Source: an uncultured Collinsella sp.
Lineage (GTDB): Bacteria; Actinomycetota; Coriobacteriia; Coriobacteriales; Coriobacteriaceae
Assembly (NCBI GenBank): GCA_958427145.1
Contig: CAUAAZ010000025.1
Span: 1-30,223, forward strand
DNA: 30,223 nucleotides
Direction: 5' to 3'
This document shows positions 16,400 to 24,637 of the stretch, in pieces. The position numbers were made by a program, and so were the translations under genes. Position 1 is the first letter of the stretch, and every line of letters starts with the position of its first letter. The notes under the pieces were generated by a model that was not told where the DNA came from, made no database searches, and saw only the letters and a list, made by a program, of their open reading frames with translations.

Positions 16400-18430
16400 T
16401 TAGGCATCTAAGAATCGTGCATCATGTGCATGCTTCTCGATGTACTCGCGGCGATAGCCGACCTCGGAACCCATCAGCTCGCGCACGGCGCGGTCCGCCA
16501 CCACGGCGTCCTCGATCGACACACGCTGCAGAATGCGGGTCTTGGGGTCCATCGTCGTCGAGGCAAGCTGTTTGGGGTCCATCTCGCCCAGGCCCTTGTA
16601 GCGCTGGACGGTATAGCCCTTGCGCTTTTTGGTGATCTTGCCGTCCTTGGCCTTGCCGTCCTCGTCGTTATCATCGGGGTTCAGGCCCAGACTCTGGATG
16701 GTATCGCGCAGGATCTCGTCTTCGGGCTGGCGGCCGTTGGGATACACGTAGTGGATCTTGTTGCGCACCTTAATGCCAAAGATGGGCGGGCAGGCAACAT
16801 AGACGTAGCCGGCATCGATCAGCGGACGCATGTACTTGTAGAAGAACGTCAGCAGCAGGATGCGGATATGCGCGCCGTCGACGTCCGCATCGGTCATGAT
16901 GATGATCTTGTGGTAGCGCGCCTTGGTGATATCGAAATCGCCGCCGTCGCCGGCACTCGTCGTGACGCCGCAGCCGATCGCGGTAATCAGCGACTGGATG
17001 GTGTCACTCGAGAACGCGCGATGGTCACCAACGCGCTCGACGTTCAAAATCTTGCCGCGCAGGGGCAGAATCGCCTGGATGTCTCGGCGACGGCCGTCCT
17101 TGGCCGAACCGCCTGCCGAGTCGCCCTCTACGATGAAGAGCTCGGTCAGCTCGGCATCGCGCACCGAGCAGTCAGCGAGCTTACCGGGCAGGGACGCCGT
17201 CTCGAGCAGGCTCTTGCGACGGGTCGCTTCGCGCGCCTTGCGGGCGGCGTTGCGCGCCTTGCAGGCCTGTTGCGCCTTCTTGACGATCTCGCGGGCGGGC
17301 TTGGGATGCTCCTCCAAGTAATCGGCGAGGCCGTCGGTCACGATCTTGAGCGTCAGCGCGCGCATATAGGAGCTGCCGAGCTTGGCCTTGGTCTGGCCCT
17401 CAAACTGCGGATCGGGCAGCTTGACCGAGATAACGGCCGAAAGGCCCTCGCGCACATCGTCGCCGGTCAGATTGGCGTCTTTTTCCTTGAGCAGGTTCTG
17501 CTTGCGCGCATAGTCGTTGATCACGCGGGTGAGCGCGGTGCGGAAGCCCTCAAGGTGCATGCCGCCCTCGGGGGTGTAGATGTCGTTGGCAAACGACATG
17601 ACGTTCTCGCCGTAGCCGCTATTCCACTGCAGGGAAACCTCAACCTCGCCCATCTTGGCCACAGGTGCGTCCGGGTCCGATTTGCCCTCGATGTAGATAG
17701 GCTCCTTAAAGGCCTCGGGGACGTCCTTGCCCTCGTTAAGGAACTTGACGAAGTCGATGATGCCGCCCTCGTAGCAAAACTCCTCCACGTGGGGAGTAGA
17801 CTCGCGCTCGTCAGTCAGCACGATTTTGAGGTTCTTATTGAGGAACGCCGTCTCCTGCAGACGGTTGTGCAGCGTATCGAAATCGTAAATGCAGGTCTCG
17901 AAGATCTCGTCGTCGGGCCAGAAGGTGACGGTGGTGCCCGTCGAATCCGAGGTGCCCACGACCTCCATCTTCTTGACGGTCTTGCCGCGCGAGAACTCCA
18001 TCTCGTAGGTGTTGCCGTCGCGACGAACCTGAACGACCACGCGCTTGGACAGTGCGTTGACGACGGAGATGCCAACGCCGTGCAGGCCGCCCGAGACCTT
18101 ATAGGCCGAATTATCGAACTTACCGCCGGCGTGCAAAATCGTCATGACGACCTCGAGCGTCGGGATCTTTTTAACAGGGTGCTCGTCGACGGGGATACCG
18201 CGCCCGTTGTCGACGACCGTGATGGAGTTGTCGGCGTGGACCGTCACCTGGATCTCGGTGCAGAAACCGGCCATGGCCTCGTCGACGGAGTTGTCAACGA
18301 TCTCCCACACCAGGTGATGCAGACCGCTGGCGCTCGTCGAGCCGATATACATGCCCGGGCGCTTACGAACGGCCTCGAGACCTTCGAGAATCTTAATCTC
18401 GCCGCCATCGTAATCGTTTTCGTTTGCCAC
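16400..18430 (-). CDS. gyrB: DNA gyrase subunit B
   Basis: A 676-aa protein supplying the ATPase and TOPRIM parts of gyrase. The GHKL ATPase domain has EIVDNSVDEA (catalytic Glu43) and GRGIPV and GGLHGVG motifs. The TOPRIM domain has IVEGDSAGGSA, PLRGKILNVE and the metal-binding MTDADVDGAH. The C-terminal YKGLGEM motif is present. I chose the GTG at 18430 over an in-frame TTG at 18448 because AAGGAGG sits just upstream of it and the protein then begins ANENDYDGGEIKIL, close to the family start. It is the first gene of the gyrB-gyrA unit, separated from dciA by a terminator. Confidence 0.98.
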   Translation of the reverse strand: MANENDYDGGEIKILEGLEAVRKRPGMYIGSTSASGLHHLVWEIVDNSVDEAMAGFCTEIQVTVHADNSITVVDNGRGIPVDEHPVKKIPTLEVVMTILHAGGKFDNSAYKVSGGLHGVGISVVNALSKRVVVQVRRDGNTYEMEFSRGKTVKKMEVVGTSDSTGTTVTFWPDDEIFETCIYDFDTLHNRLQETAFLNKNLKIVLTDERESTPHVEEFCYEGGIIDFVKFLNEGKDVPEAFKEPIYIEGKSDPDAPVAKMGEVEVSLQWNSGYGENVMSFANDIYTPEGGMHLEGFRTALTRVINDYARKQNLLKEKDANLTGDDVREGLSAVISVKLPDPQFEGQTKAKLGSSYMRALTLKIVTDGLADYLEEHPKPAREIVKKAQQACKARNAARKAREATRRKSLLETASLPGKLADCSVRDAELTELFIVEGDSAGGSAKDGRRRDIQAILPLRGKILNVERVGDHRAFSSDTIQSLITAIGCGVTTSAGDGGDFDITKARYHKIIIMTDADVDGAHIRILLLTFFYKYMRPLIDAGYVYVACPPIFGIKVRNKIHYVYPNGRQPEDEILRDTIQSLGLNPDDNDEDGKAKDGKITKKRKGYTVQRYKGLGEMDPKQLASTTMDPKTRILQRVSIEDAVVADRAVRELMGSEVGYRREYIEKHAHDARFLDA

Positions 18431-18479
18431 ACGTCCTCCTTCAGTCAAGAAAATGTGTACAGCCTTACTAGTTTATCGT

Positions 18480-18509
18480 AAAAAAATACCCTCGGGAACG
18501 AGGGTATTT
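18480..18509 (-). terminator. Rho-independent terminator after dciA
   Basis: AAATACCCTCG (18484-18494), loop GGAA, CGAGGGTATTT (18499-18509), followed by T's on the minus strand. It ends the dnaA-dnaN-recF-dciA unit, so gyrB needs its own promoter within 18431-18480, where only weak candidates are visible. Confidence 0.9.
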
Positions 18510-18535
18510 GGCTCTACAAGGCCACCAGATGCGAT

Positions 18536-19099
18536 TTAAGGCTCTTTTTTGCTTTGCACGCCCTTGGCCCACTCGGCACTGGCTCTCATGGCATTCTCGA
18601 GGGCCTCGCGCAGTTTTTGGTCTTCGATGGGCGCCACTTGGCGCTCAATCTCGGTGCGCTCGGCCTCACTTAGGTCGGCGTGCGGGGCCGGCGGGCGCTC
18701 GGTCGTCGCCGGGCGCAGGCGCTCCTTGGCGGCGGGCGGCGTGTGACCGGGTGCGGTGGTTTTGAACACCAGGCCGTCCACATGCGCACCGGCGCGCTCC
18801 ATACGCGCGCGGATGATCTCACGCAACAGCGTCATTTCCTGCGTCCACGAGGGCGAATCGAGATATACCAGCAGCTCATTGGACTCGGGCAGGTAGCGCA
18901 GACCCGTCACATGCCGCCCCTCGCGCGTGCCCGAGCACACCGCGTTCCACGCGCGATAGACCGCGCGCGACTCCTCGGCAGCCTCCATCTGCGCACGGCG
19001 CTCAGGCGTCGCCGACGCCAGGATGCGCTGGCGCTCTGCGTTCAAAAACCCACTGAAGGCGACCGTCTCGCTCTCGCGCTCGTAATTAGCACGTCTCAC
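18536..19099 (-). CDS. dciA: DciA-family (DUF721) replicative helicase loader/interactor
   Basis: A 187-aa protein. The DUF721 core lies at about residues 45-115 (VYRAWNAVCSGTREGRHVTGLRYLPESNELLVYL through LLREIIRARM). This family, DciA, stands in for DnaC/DnaI as the partner that loads DnaB helicase in most bacteria. The position between recF and gyrB is the same as in other Actinobacteria. The C-terminal part is Pro/Glu-rich and charged. The GTG at 19099 overlaps the recF stop by 14 bp, indicating translational coupling. The function is assigned from family and gene order. Confidence 0.85.
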   Translation of the reverse strand: MRRANYERESETVAFSGFLNAERQRILASATPERRAQMEAAEESRAVYRAWNAVCSGTREGRHVTGLRYLPESNELLVYLDSPSWTQEMTLLREIIRARMERAGAHVDGLVFKTTAPGHTPPAAKERLRPATTERPPAPHADLSEAERTEIERQVAPIEDQKLREALENAMRASAEWAKGVQSKKEP

Positions 19100-20192
19100 C
19101 CATGCTCACCACCTTGGCTCGATCAAGCAGGTCATCGGTAAAGTATCCCAGGTTGGTCGTGGTTATGACCGTTTGGATATCATCGCCGATCAGCCGCAGA
19201 AAAGCACCGCGGCGCTCGCCGTCGAGCTCGCTCATCACGTCGTCCAGAAGCAACAACGGAGCAGTACCCAGAACATCGCGAGCCACGGCCACCTCGGCCA
19301 CCTTCCAGGCCAGAACCAACGTTCGCTGCTGTCCTTGGCTGGCAAATGAACGAGCGGAGCGACCCGCCACGGTAAATTCAATCTCGTCGCGATGCGGTCC
19401 CACCAACGTCACGCCGCGGCGAATTTCCTCGTCGGCGTGCTCATCAAGGGCAGCCAGCATGCGCTCGTACGCCCAGCCCTTCAGCTCTTCGCGATCCTCG
19501 ACCTGGGGCAAATCCCCCAGCGTGGACGCATAGGACACGTTGGCGGCTTCACCGGACGCCACTTGCCCGTAGGCAGTACGCACATGGCCCGCCAGCCGGT
19601 CGAGCAGGGCCAACCGGTGCACGAGCAGGGCCGAGCCCGCGCGGGCAATCGAATCGTTCCACGCGCCGAGCATCTCGCGGCAGCACCAGGCCTCCTTGAG
19701 CAAGGCGTTGCGCTGGGTCACGCAGCGCCCATAGGTGCTCGCAAGATCGGCATAGCGTGCGCTCAGTTGCATGCCAAAGTCATCGAGGGCGGCGCGGCGC
19801 ACACTGGCGCCCCGCTTAACCATGTCCAGATGGTCGGGGCAAAACAGCACGCTCGGCAGAACCCCGCGCACACCGGCGGCAGAGCATCTCTTGCCGTTGC
19901 GGCTAAACGAGCGCTTACCGTCCTCCGCGCTCAATCCCATATCAAGCACGCGGCCGTCGCCCTCGAGCCTCAGCTCGACCTTGCACGAGCCCACGCCGTC
20001 ATGGACGAGCTCGGCTGCGGTCGGATGCCTAAACGAGGCGCCGCTCGTCAGCAGCTGCAGCGCCTCTATGAGATTGGTCTTTCCCGCCGCGTTGGGTCCC
20101 GCAAGTATCGTCACGCCCTCGTCCAGGGCAAGACGATAGTTATCGAAGCTGCGGTAGTGCGCGACGGAAAGATCGCGGGCGAACATGGTCAT
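19086..20192 (-). CDS. recF: DNA replication/repair protein RecF
   Basis: A 368-aa SMC-like ATPase that with RecO/RecR helps load RecA at gaps. Walker A is GPNAAGKT (32-39), the ABC signature is SQGQQR (285-290) and Walker B lies in LLLLDDVMSELD (313-324). FARDLSVAHYRSF is the typical RecF start. The frame stays open upstream to 20456, but that part overlaps dnaN and reads as low-complexity Arg/Ser, so it is rejected. ATG 20192, or the second ATG at 20186, is the likely start, 10 bp after the dnaN stop. No strong ribosome-binding site is present, which suggests coupling to dnaN. Confidence 0.95.
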   Translation of the reverse strand: MTMFARDLSVAHYRSFDNYRLALDEGVTILAGPNAAGKTNLIEALQLLTSGASFRHPTAAELVHDGVGSCKVELRLEGDGRVLDMGLSAEDGKRSFSRNGKRCSAAGVRGVLPSVLFCPDHLDMVKRGASVRRAALDDFGMQLSARYADLASTYGRCVTQRNALLKEAWCCREMLGAWNDSIARAGSALLVHRLALLDRLAGHVRTAYGQVASGEAANVSYASTLGDLPQVEDREELKGWAYERMLAALDEHADEEIRRGVTLVGPHRDEIEFTVAGRSARSFASQGQQRTLVLAWKVAEVAVARDVLGTAPLLLLDDVMSELDGERRGAFLRLIGDDIQTVITTTNLGYFTDDLLDRAKVVSMGETC

Positions 20193-20202
20193 AGGGCGGT
20201 TG

Positions 20203-21306
20203 CTAGATGCGGACCGGCATGACCAGGTACAGGTAGTTGATCTTGTCGTAGGACTTGAAGATGCCCGCCTGCGAGTAGCTCTTGAGCTCCAGCGTGATCT
20301 CCTTCTCCTTGGACAGGGCATTGAGGCAGCCGAAGATGTAGTGGTAGTTGAAGGCGATGGTGCCCGACTCGCCCTCGGCCTCGACATCGATCGTCTCCTG
20401 TGCAAGGTCCTGGTCATTGGAAATGGAGGACAGGCCCATCTGCCCGTTCTCGACATCGATCTCGAACTTGACGGCGGGGTTGGCGCTCGCGATAACGGCC
20501 ACGCGCTTGAGGGCGGCGTTAAAGGCGGCGACGTCGATCTTGACGCTCGTCACGCACGAATCGGGGATGAGCTGCTTGTAGTTGGGGTACACGCCCTCGA
20601 TGCGGCGCGACACGTAGGTGGTGTTGCCGGCCTCGAAGACGACCTGGGTGTCGGTAGCCCCAATCATGATGGTCGCCTGGCTGGCCATGATGTTCAGTGC
20701 GTCGTTAAAGGCGTCGGCCGGAACGTTGAGCTCAAAGGAGCCTTCGAGGGTCGAGGTCTCGACCTGTGTATCGCACACGGCCAAACGGAAGGAATCGGTC
20801 GCCACCAGGCGCACGGTGTTGTTCTCGACCTTCATGTGCACGCCACCCAGGATGGGGCGGGCCTTGTCAGTCGAGGTGACGCGCCACACGCGGCCGACCA
20901 TCTCGGACAAGATATCGGTCGGCAGTTCCACGGCGCTCTCGATGGCATAGGCCGGAAACTCGGGGAAGTCATTGGCATCGAGCGTGTTCAGGCGGAAAGA
21001 GCTCTTCTCGCAACCAATCAGCACCTGGCGCTCGGACAGCTCAAAGGTGACCGGGGCATCGGGGAGGGTCTTGGTGATATTGGAGAGCATCTTACAGGGG
21101 ATAACCATCTCGCCCTCTTCTTCGACATGCGCCGCGATGCGATGACGGATCGAGATGGTGTAGTTAGAGGTCTGGAATTCCAAGATGCCGTCTTGGGCCT
21201 TAACGAGCACGCCCGACAGGATGGGAAGGGTGGATGCCGAAGCGACACCCTTCATAACGACGCCGATGGCTTGTGTGAGCGAGCCCTGCGTGACGGTGAA
21301 CTTCAT
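20203..21306 (-). CDS. dnaN: DNA polymerase III sliding clamp (beta)
   Basis: A 367-aa protein, the normal length for the beta clamp, which encircles DNA and tethers polymerase III. Three clamp domains follow in order, starting MKFTVTQGSLTQAIGVVMKG. RLVATDSFRLAV marks the second domain and the C-terminus YLVMPVRI is the usual clamp ending. The ATG at 21306 has AAAGG about 9 bp upstream. It lies 238 bp downstream of dnaA, the spacer being a candidate origin element. No anomalies. Confidence 0.98.
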   Translation of the reverse strand: MKFTVTQGSLTQAIGVVMKGVASASTLPILSGVLVKAQDGILEFQTSNYTISIRHRIAAHVEEEGEMVIPCKMLSNITKTLPDAPVTFELSERQVLIGCEKSSFRLNTLDANDFPEFPAYAIESAVELPTDILSEMVGRVWRVTSTDKARPILGGVHMKVENNTVRLVATDSFRLAVCDTQVETSTLEGSFELNVPADAFNDALNIMASQATIMIGATDTQVVFEAGNTTYVSRRIEGVYPNYKQLIPDSCVTSVKIDVAAFNAALKRVAVIASANPAVKFEIDVENGQMGLSSISNDQDLAQETIDVEAEGESGTIAFNYHYIFGCLNALSKEKEITLELKSYSQAGIFKSYDKINYLYLVMPVRI

Positions 21307-21544
21307 CTTTTAATACCTTTCTATAGATATAAATATCTTAATAATAGTAATAGCACTGACGAAACTGTTGATTACTCCCAAAGACGCAGGTCAGACCCAG
21401 AAAGAGAATCGACAGCAACCTGTGTGCAACAGGGGTGGTTTTCCACGTTCAAAACCTGCGCAAAACTTTTCATCACCGCGGGTTGGGTTTTAGACACCTT
21501 ATGCCCGTGGTTTCGACAAGTTTTCAACAGGTGTCTCTATTTCC
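21307..21544 (-). other. oriC: dnaA-dnaN spacer with origin unwinding element
   Basis: Reading the minus strand from dnaA to dnaN: a DnaA-like box TAATCAACA (21366-21374), a 12-bp spacer, then five consecutive trinucleotides CTA TTA CTA TTA TTA (21339-21353), then an AT-rich stretch to 21311. On the other strand these read TAA/TAG. This matches the basal unwinding element known from Bacillus subtilis (box, short GC-richer spacer, DnaA-trios). Further DnaA-like boxes are TTTTCCACG (21439-21447) and TTTTCAACA (21531-21539). No gene lies here. Confidence 0.75.
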
Positions 21545-23269
21545 CTACGAGCGCAGTGTAATTTTATCGCGCAGCGACTTGAGGTCTTCGGTGACGGTGC
21601 GGTCTTCCTGGATCATCTTCTGGACCTTTTTGTAGCTCGTGCTGACGGTCGAGTGGTTGCGGTTGCCAAATTCGGCGCCCACCGCCGTGGTCGTCATCTC
21701 GCACATCTCGATGGCCAGGTAGATAGCGATATGGCGTGCTTTGGCGATATTGGCGTTGCGACGCGGGCCGATGAGTTCCTCGTGCGTCACGCCGTACTGC
21801 TCTTCGATGACGGACTGAACCGTCTGGACGTTGATCTTTTTGGCCGATGTGTCGAAGTACTGGCTGGCGATGGCGTCGATATCGTCAAAGGTGAGCTCTC
21901 CGCCCTCGCGCTCGCGGTCGCCCGCCTCGCCGGCGCAGCGCTCGCAAAAGCTCTCGAGTTCGCGGATGTTGGTGCCCGAGACCTCGGCCATGTGTTTAAA
22001 GTGCTCGTCGGTCAGGTGTCCGCCGTCTCCCCCATAGGCCGCCAGCAGCGAGTCGTCGCCTGCCTCGGGAGCGGCGACGATGGTGTTCTCGTAATAGCGC
22101 TGCAAGATCTTGTATTTCATCTCGTAGCTGGGTTCTGCGACCAGGCAGAGCATGCCGGCGTTGAAGCGGCTGGTCAGACGCTCGTCCATGCTCAGGTCCT
22201 TGGGGGCACGGTCTGCCGCGATGACGACCTTCTTGTTGTTGCGGATGAACTCGTCCATGAGCTGGAAAAAGTAGTCCACGCTCGCGCGCTTGCCGATGAT
22301 GTTTTGTATGTCATCGATGATGAGCACGTCCACGCCGTGGTACGCCTGCATGATGGGAGCGTTACTCTTCTTTTGACGGTCGAACTCGGTCATCAGGTCG
22401 TCCAGATACGCCTGGGAGTTGGCATACTTGACCTTGATCTCGGGCGACTTCTCGGCGAGCTCGTTTTTGATGGCAAGCAGCAGGTGCGTCTTGCCCAGGC
22501 CCGATTTGCCGTAGATGAACAGCGATGTGCACGTGCCGCGCTCGTCCGCGAGGGCGGCAAACTTGAGTGCCGAGCGATAGGCATGGCTGTTCTCGGGGCC
22601 GTAGACAAAGTTCTCAAAGGTAAATTTTGAGTTCGCGGCGAGCGGGGCTCCATCCGTATTCTGCTCGGCCGGCACGGTCGGTGCTGGCACGGGTGAAGCG
22701 GGCGCCGCAGCTTGCGTGGATTTGGTCGGCGCTCCGCCCTTCATCTGGTTCATCATGCGACGAAAATCATCGGCCGAGAGCGTGTTCTTGATTGCAATGC
22801 CCGAATCCGCGCCCGCCGCTGCGTCGTGAGCGATGGGCATGTGCGTGACGGGTGCGTTCGTTGGCGTCGCTGCCGCGGTCGGTAACGGCGCCATGGTTTC
22901 ACGGGAAACATCGCTGTGCTGGTGCTCGACCGTCGACGCGTCGCCTGCGGAGGCCGGCACCGCCGGGGAAGCGGCGGGCGCCGTCGCGGGCGCCGTCGCG
23001 GCAGCGGATTCCGTTGCGGCGCCTTGCGGTGCCACGATGTCGAGCGCGATCGGTGCAAAGGCGATTTCTTCCAGATAGGCCTCAATAGTCGGCTGATGCT
23101 TTTTGAGCTGCGCGATGGCAAAGCGCGAGGGGGCCTCGATCGTGAGCGTATCTTCGGTCAGGCTTATGGCGCGCGATTGCCCCAGCATGTTGATGAGGCG
23201 TGCATCTTGGCCGTCGCGCTGGCAAAAGGCGATGGCGTCCCCCAGGATGATGCTTGCTTCCTCGTCCAC
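21545..23269 (-). CDS. dnaA: Chromosomal replication initiator DnaA
   Basis: A 574-aa protein, longer than most DnaA. Domain I is about 1-80. Domain II (80-210) is a long Ala/Pro-rich linker. Domain III, the AAA+ ATPase, has Walker A GKSGLGKT (254-261), Walker B LIIDDIQ (316-322) and the RLTSRF arginine motif (364-369). Domain IV (475-574) is the DNA-binding part. Its signature reads NRNHSTV (536-542) where most DnaA proteins have GRDHTTV, so the box-contacting Asp is Asn and a Thr is Ser. The GTG start at 23269 has GGGAGAG just upstream. It follows the GHKL-ATPase gene by 15 bp and is probably co-transcribed with it. The coding region contains a near-consensus parS site (22895-22910). Confidence 0.97.
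   Translation of the reverse strand: MDEEASIILGDAIAFCQRDGQDARLINMLGQSRAISLTEDTLTIEAPSRFAIAQLKKHQPTIEAYLEEIAFAPIALDIVAPQGAATESAAATAPATAPAASPAVPASAGDASTVEHQHSDVSRETMAPLPTAAATPTNAPVTHMPIAHDAAAGADSGIAIKNTLSADDFRRMMNQMKGGAPTKSTQAAAPASPVPAPTVPAEQNTDGAPLAANSKFTFENFVYGPENSHAYRSALKFAALADERGTCTSLFIYGKSGLGKTHLLLAIKNELAEKSPEIKVKYANSQAYLDDLMTEFDRQKKSNAPIMQAYHGVDVLIIDDIQNIIGKRASVDYFFQLMDEFIRNNKKVVIAADRAPKDLSMDERLTSRFNAGMLCLVAEPSYEMKYKILQRYYENTIVAAPEAGDDSLLAAYGGDGGHLTDEHFKHMAEVSGTNIRELESFCERCAGEAGDREREGGELTFDDIDAIASQYFDTSAKKINVQTVQSVIEEQYGVTHEELIGPRRNANIAKARHIAIYLAIEMCEMTTTAVGAEFGNRNHSTVSTSYKKVQKMIQEDRTVTEDLKSLRDKITLRS
22895..22910. promoter_or_regulatory. parS: Near-consensus parS site inside dnaA
   Basis: GGTTTCACGGGAAACA matches the parS consensus TGTTTCACGTGAAACA at 14 of 16 positions. 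It lies in the DnaA linker region, where the encoded protein (DVSRETM) is under little constraint. ParB tolerates some mismatches, so weak binding is plausible. Confidence 0.55.
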
Positions 23270-23284
23270 TGTCTCTCCCGTTCT

Positions 23285-24637
23285 TTAGCTCTGAGCTCGC
23301 ACGCGAGCGGCGCCGAGTTCGGTCAGATGGTATTTCTGGCCATGCTTGATGACCAAGCCAGCCTGCGCCAAGTCATTGAGCGTGCGTGACCAAGTGGGGG
23401 CCGAGTTTCCAAATGCCCTCGCCAGATCGGTTGCACCGCACGCTTGATTTTGCGCCAAATAGCCCAGTGCGGCGTTGCCGCGATCGCTTACAAACACGTC
23501 CGGTTGTGGCTGCACATACTGATTTGCTGCATTAGGATACATCATTTGAGCTGCTGGTTGTTGAGAACTCTGCATCGGCGGCATTTGCTGTTGAAAACTT
23601 TGAGGCCACTGTTGGTAAGGCTGCGGAGGCATCTGCTGGGCCCAGGGGTTGTACTGCTGCTGCGGCATCTGCTGGTACGGCTGCTGATATCCCTGCTGGT
23701 ACTGCTGCGGGAACTGCTGGCCGTACCCCAGCGGCGGCATCTGCTGATATGGATATCCCTGTTGGTACGGCTGATAGCCCATTTGCTGGCCACCCGGTGC
23801 GCCCGTCGCCTGCTGCATTGCTGCTGCATCCTGATCCGCCAGCGGCACGGCCTCTGGCATGTTTGGCGGCATCGACATCGATGTCGCCTGGGGCTCTTGT
23901 GTGGGAAGCATTCCGGGCTGCTGCATCTGCCTCACGGGGGGCTGCATCTGCTGCGTTGCCATGGGCTGCTGCGCAAAAGCTCCCGGCAGGGGATATGTGG
24001 GCTGCTCCGTCTCGGGCCGCACGGCAGCACCGCGTCCGCCGGCACGCTCGATTTCCTGCACTCGTTTAGGGTTCAGGCTTACCGTAACCACGGTGCCGTT
24101 GCCCATGTTGTCCTCGATGGATACGGCACCGCCGACGTTTTCCAAATACTCCTGCACCATGGGAAACCCTGCTCCGGTTCCACGGATATAGCGCTTCATC
24201 TTGCTGTTTGCGCTGGTAACGCCAAAGTCGAAAGCGCGTTCCTTGTCGTCGATGCCGGGTCCTTGATCAGCAAAGCGGATGGTGTCTCCGCCGTCCAGAA
24301 TCGAGATGATGGGCTCGGCAAAGTGCGCGTGGATAAAGTTTTCGACAATCTCGCGGATGACCATGAGCGAGATATGGCCACCTTGTTCTTTCATACACTG
24401 GTAGACGGTGTTGGTCGTCTCTTCCAAATACGTGCGGACATCTTGCGGATCAATGACGATCACACGCGGTGTCGACAGCATGTCGTCATAGACGGCGATG
24501 CGCGCGGCGTACATGGCTTTTGGCGCCTGCGTGGTCGTCTGCTCGCCTTCCGCATGCTCTTCGCGCACGCCGGTGATGTGCTCGTTGTCGGGTGCCGGGT
24601 CTCCGGAATCGACCATGGTGTAAAAGTCGTCAGACAT
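23285..24637 (-). CDS. GHKL ATPase with Gln/Pro-rich linker and C-terminal winged helix, upstream of dnaA
   Basis: A 450-aa protein that I cannot assign to a named family. Residues 85-190 form a GHKL/HATPase_c domain: N-box REIVEN (95-100), G1 box DQGPGI (124-129), G2 box GTGAGFPMV (153-161) and the closing GNGTVVTVSL. It resembles anti-sigma/histidine-kinase ATPases, but there is no phospho-accepting histidine domain, sensor or membrane segment. Residues 211-380 are low-complexity Gln/Pro/Tyr/Met, prion-like in composition. Residues 381-450 look like a winged-helix domain (ALGYLAQNQACGATDLARAFG, TWSRTLNDLAQAGLVIKHGQKYHLTELG). It starts at the box-rich origin region and ends 15 bp before dnaA. 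The ATG at 24637 has only a weak ribosome-binding site. It may be a DNA-bound, ATP-dependent regulator of initiation or of dnaA expression; this is inference from architecture and position. Confidence 0.8.
   Translation of the reverse strand: MSDDFYTMVDSGDPAPDNEHITGVREEHAEGEQTTTQAPKAMYAARIAVYDDMLSTPRVIVIDPQDVRTYLEETTNTVYQCMKEQGGHISLMVIREIVENFIHAHFAEPIISILDGGDTIRFADQGPGIDDKERAFDFGVTSANSKMKRYIRGTGAGFPMVQEYLENVGGAVSIEDNMGNGTVVTVSLNPKRVQEIERAGGRGAAVRPETEQPTYPLPGAFAQQPMATQQMQPPVRQMQQPGMLPTQEPQATSMSMPPNMPEAVPLADQDAAAMQQATGAPGGQQMGYQPYQQGYPYQQMPPLGYGQQFPQQYQQGYQQPYQQMPQQQYNPWAQQMPPQPYQQWPQSFQQQMPPMQSSQQPAAQMMYPNAANQYVQPQPDVFVSDRGNAALGYLAQNQACGATDLARAFGNSAPTWSRTLNDLAQAGLVIKHGQKYHLTELGAARVRAQS

Noticed and set aside
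14321..18481. Long plus-strand frames opposite gyrA and gyrB (529 and 685 codons)
   Set aside because: They are mirror frames of gyrase genes with complete motifs; no ribosome-binding site or recognisable protein features.
20193..20456. Upstream extension of the recF frame
   Set aside because: The extra 88 residues overlap dnaN and are Arg/Ser/Thr low complexity; RecF homology starts at MFARDL.
23540..23830. CTG-rich repeats that look like a trinucleotide tandem repeat
   Set aside because: They are the codons of the Gln-rich linker of the minus-strand ATPase gene, mixed with Pro, Tyr and Met codons, not a pure tandem array.
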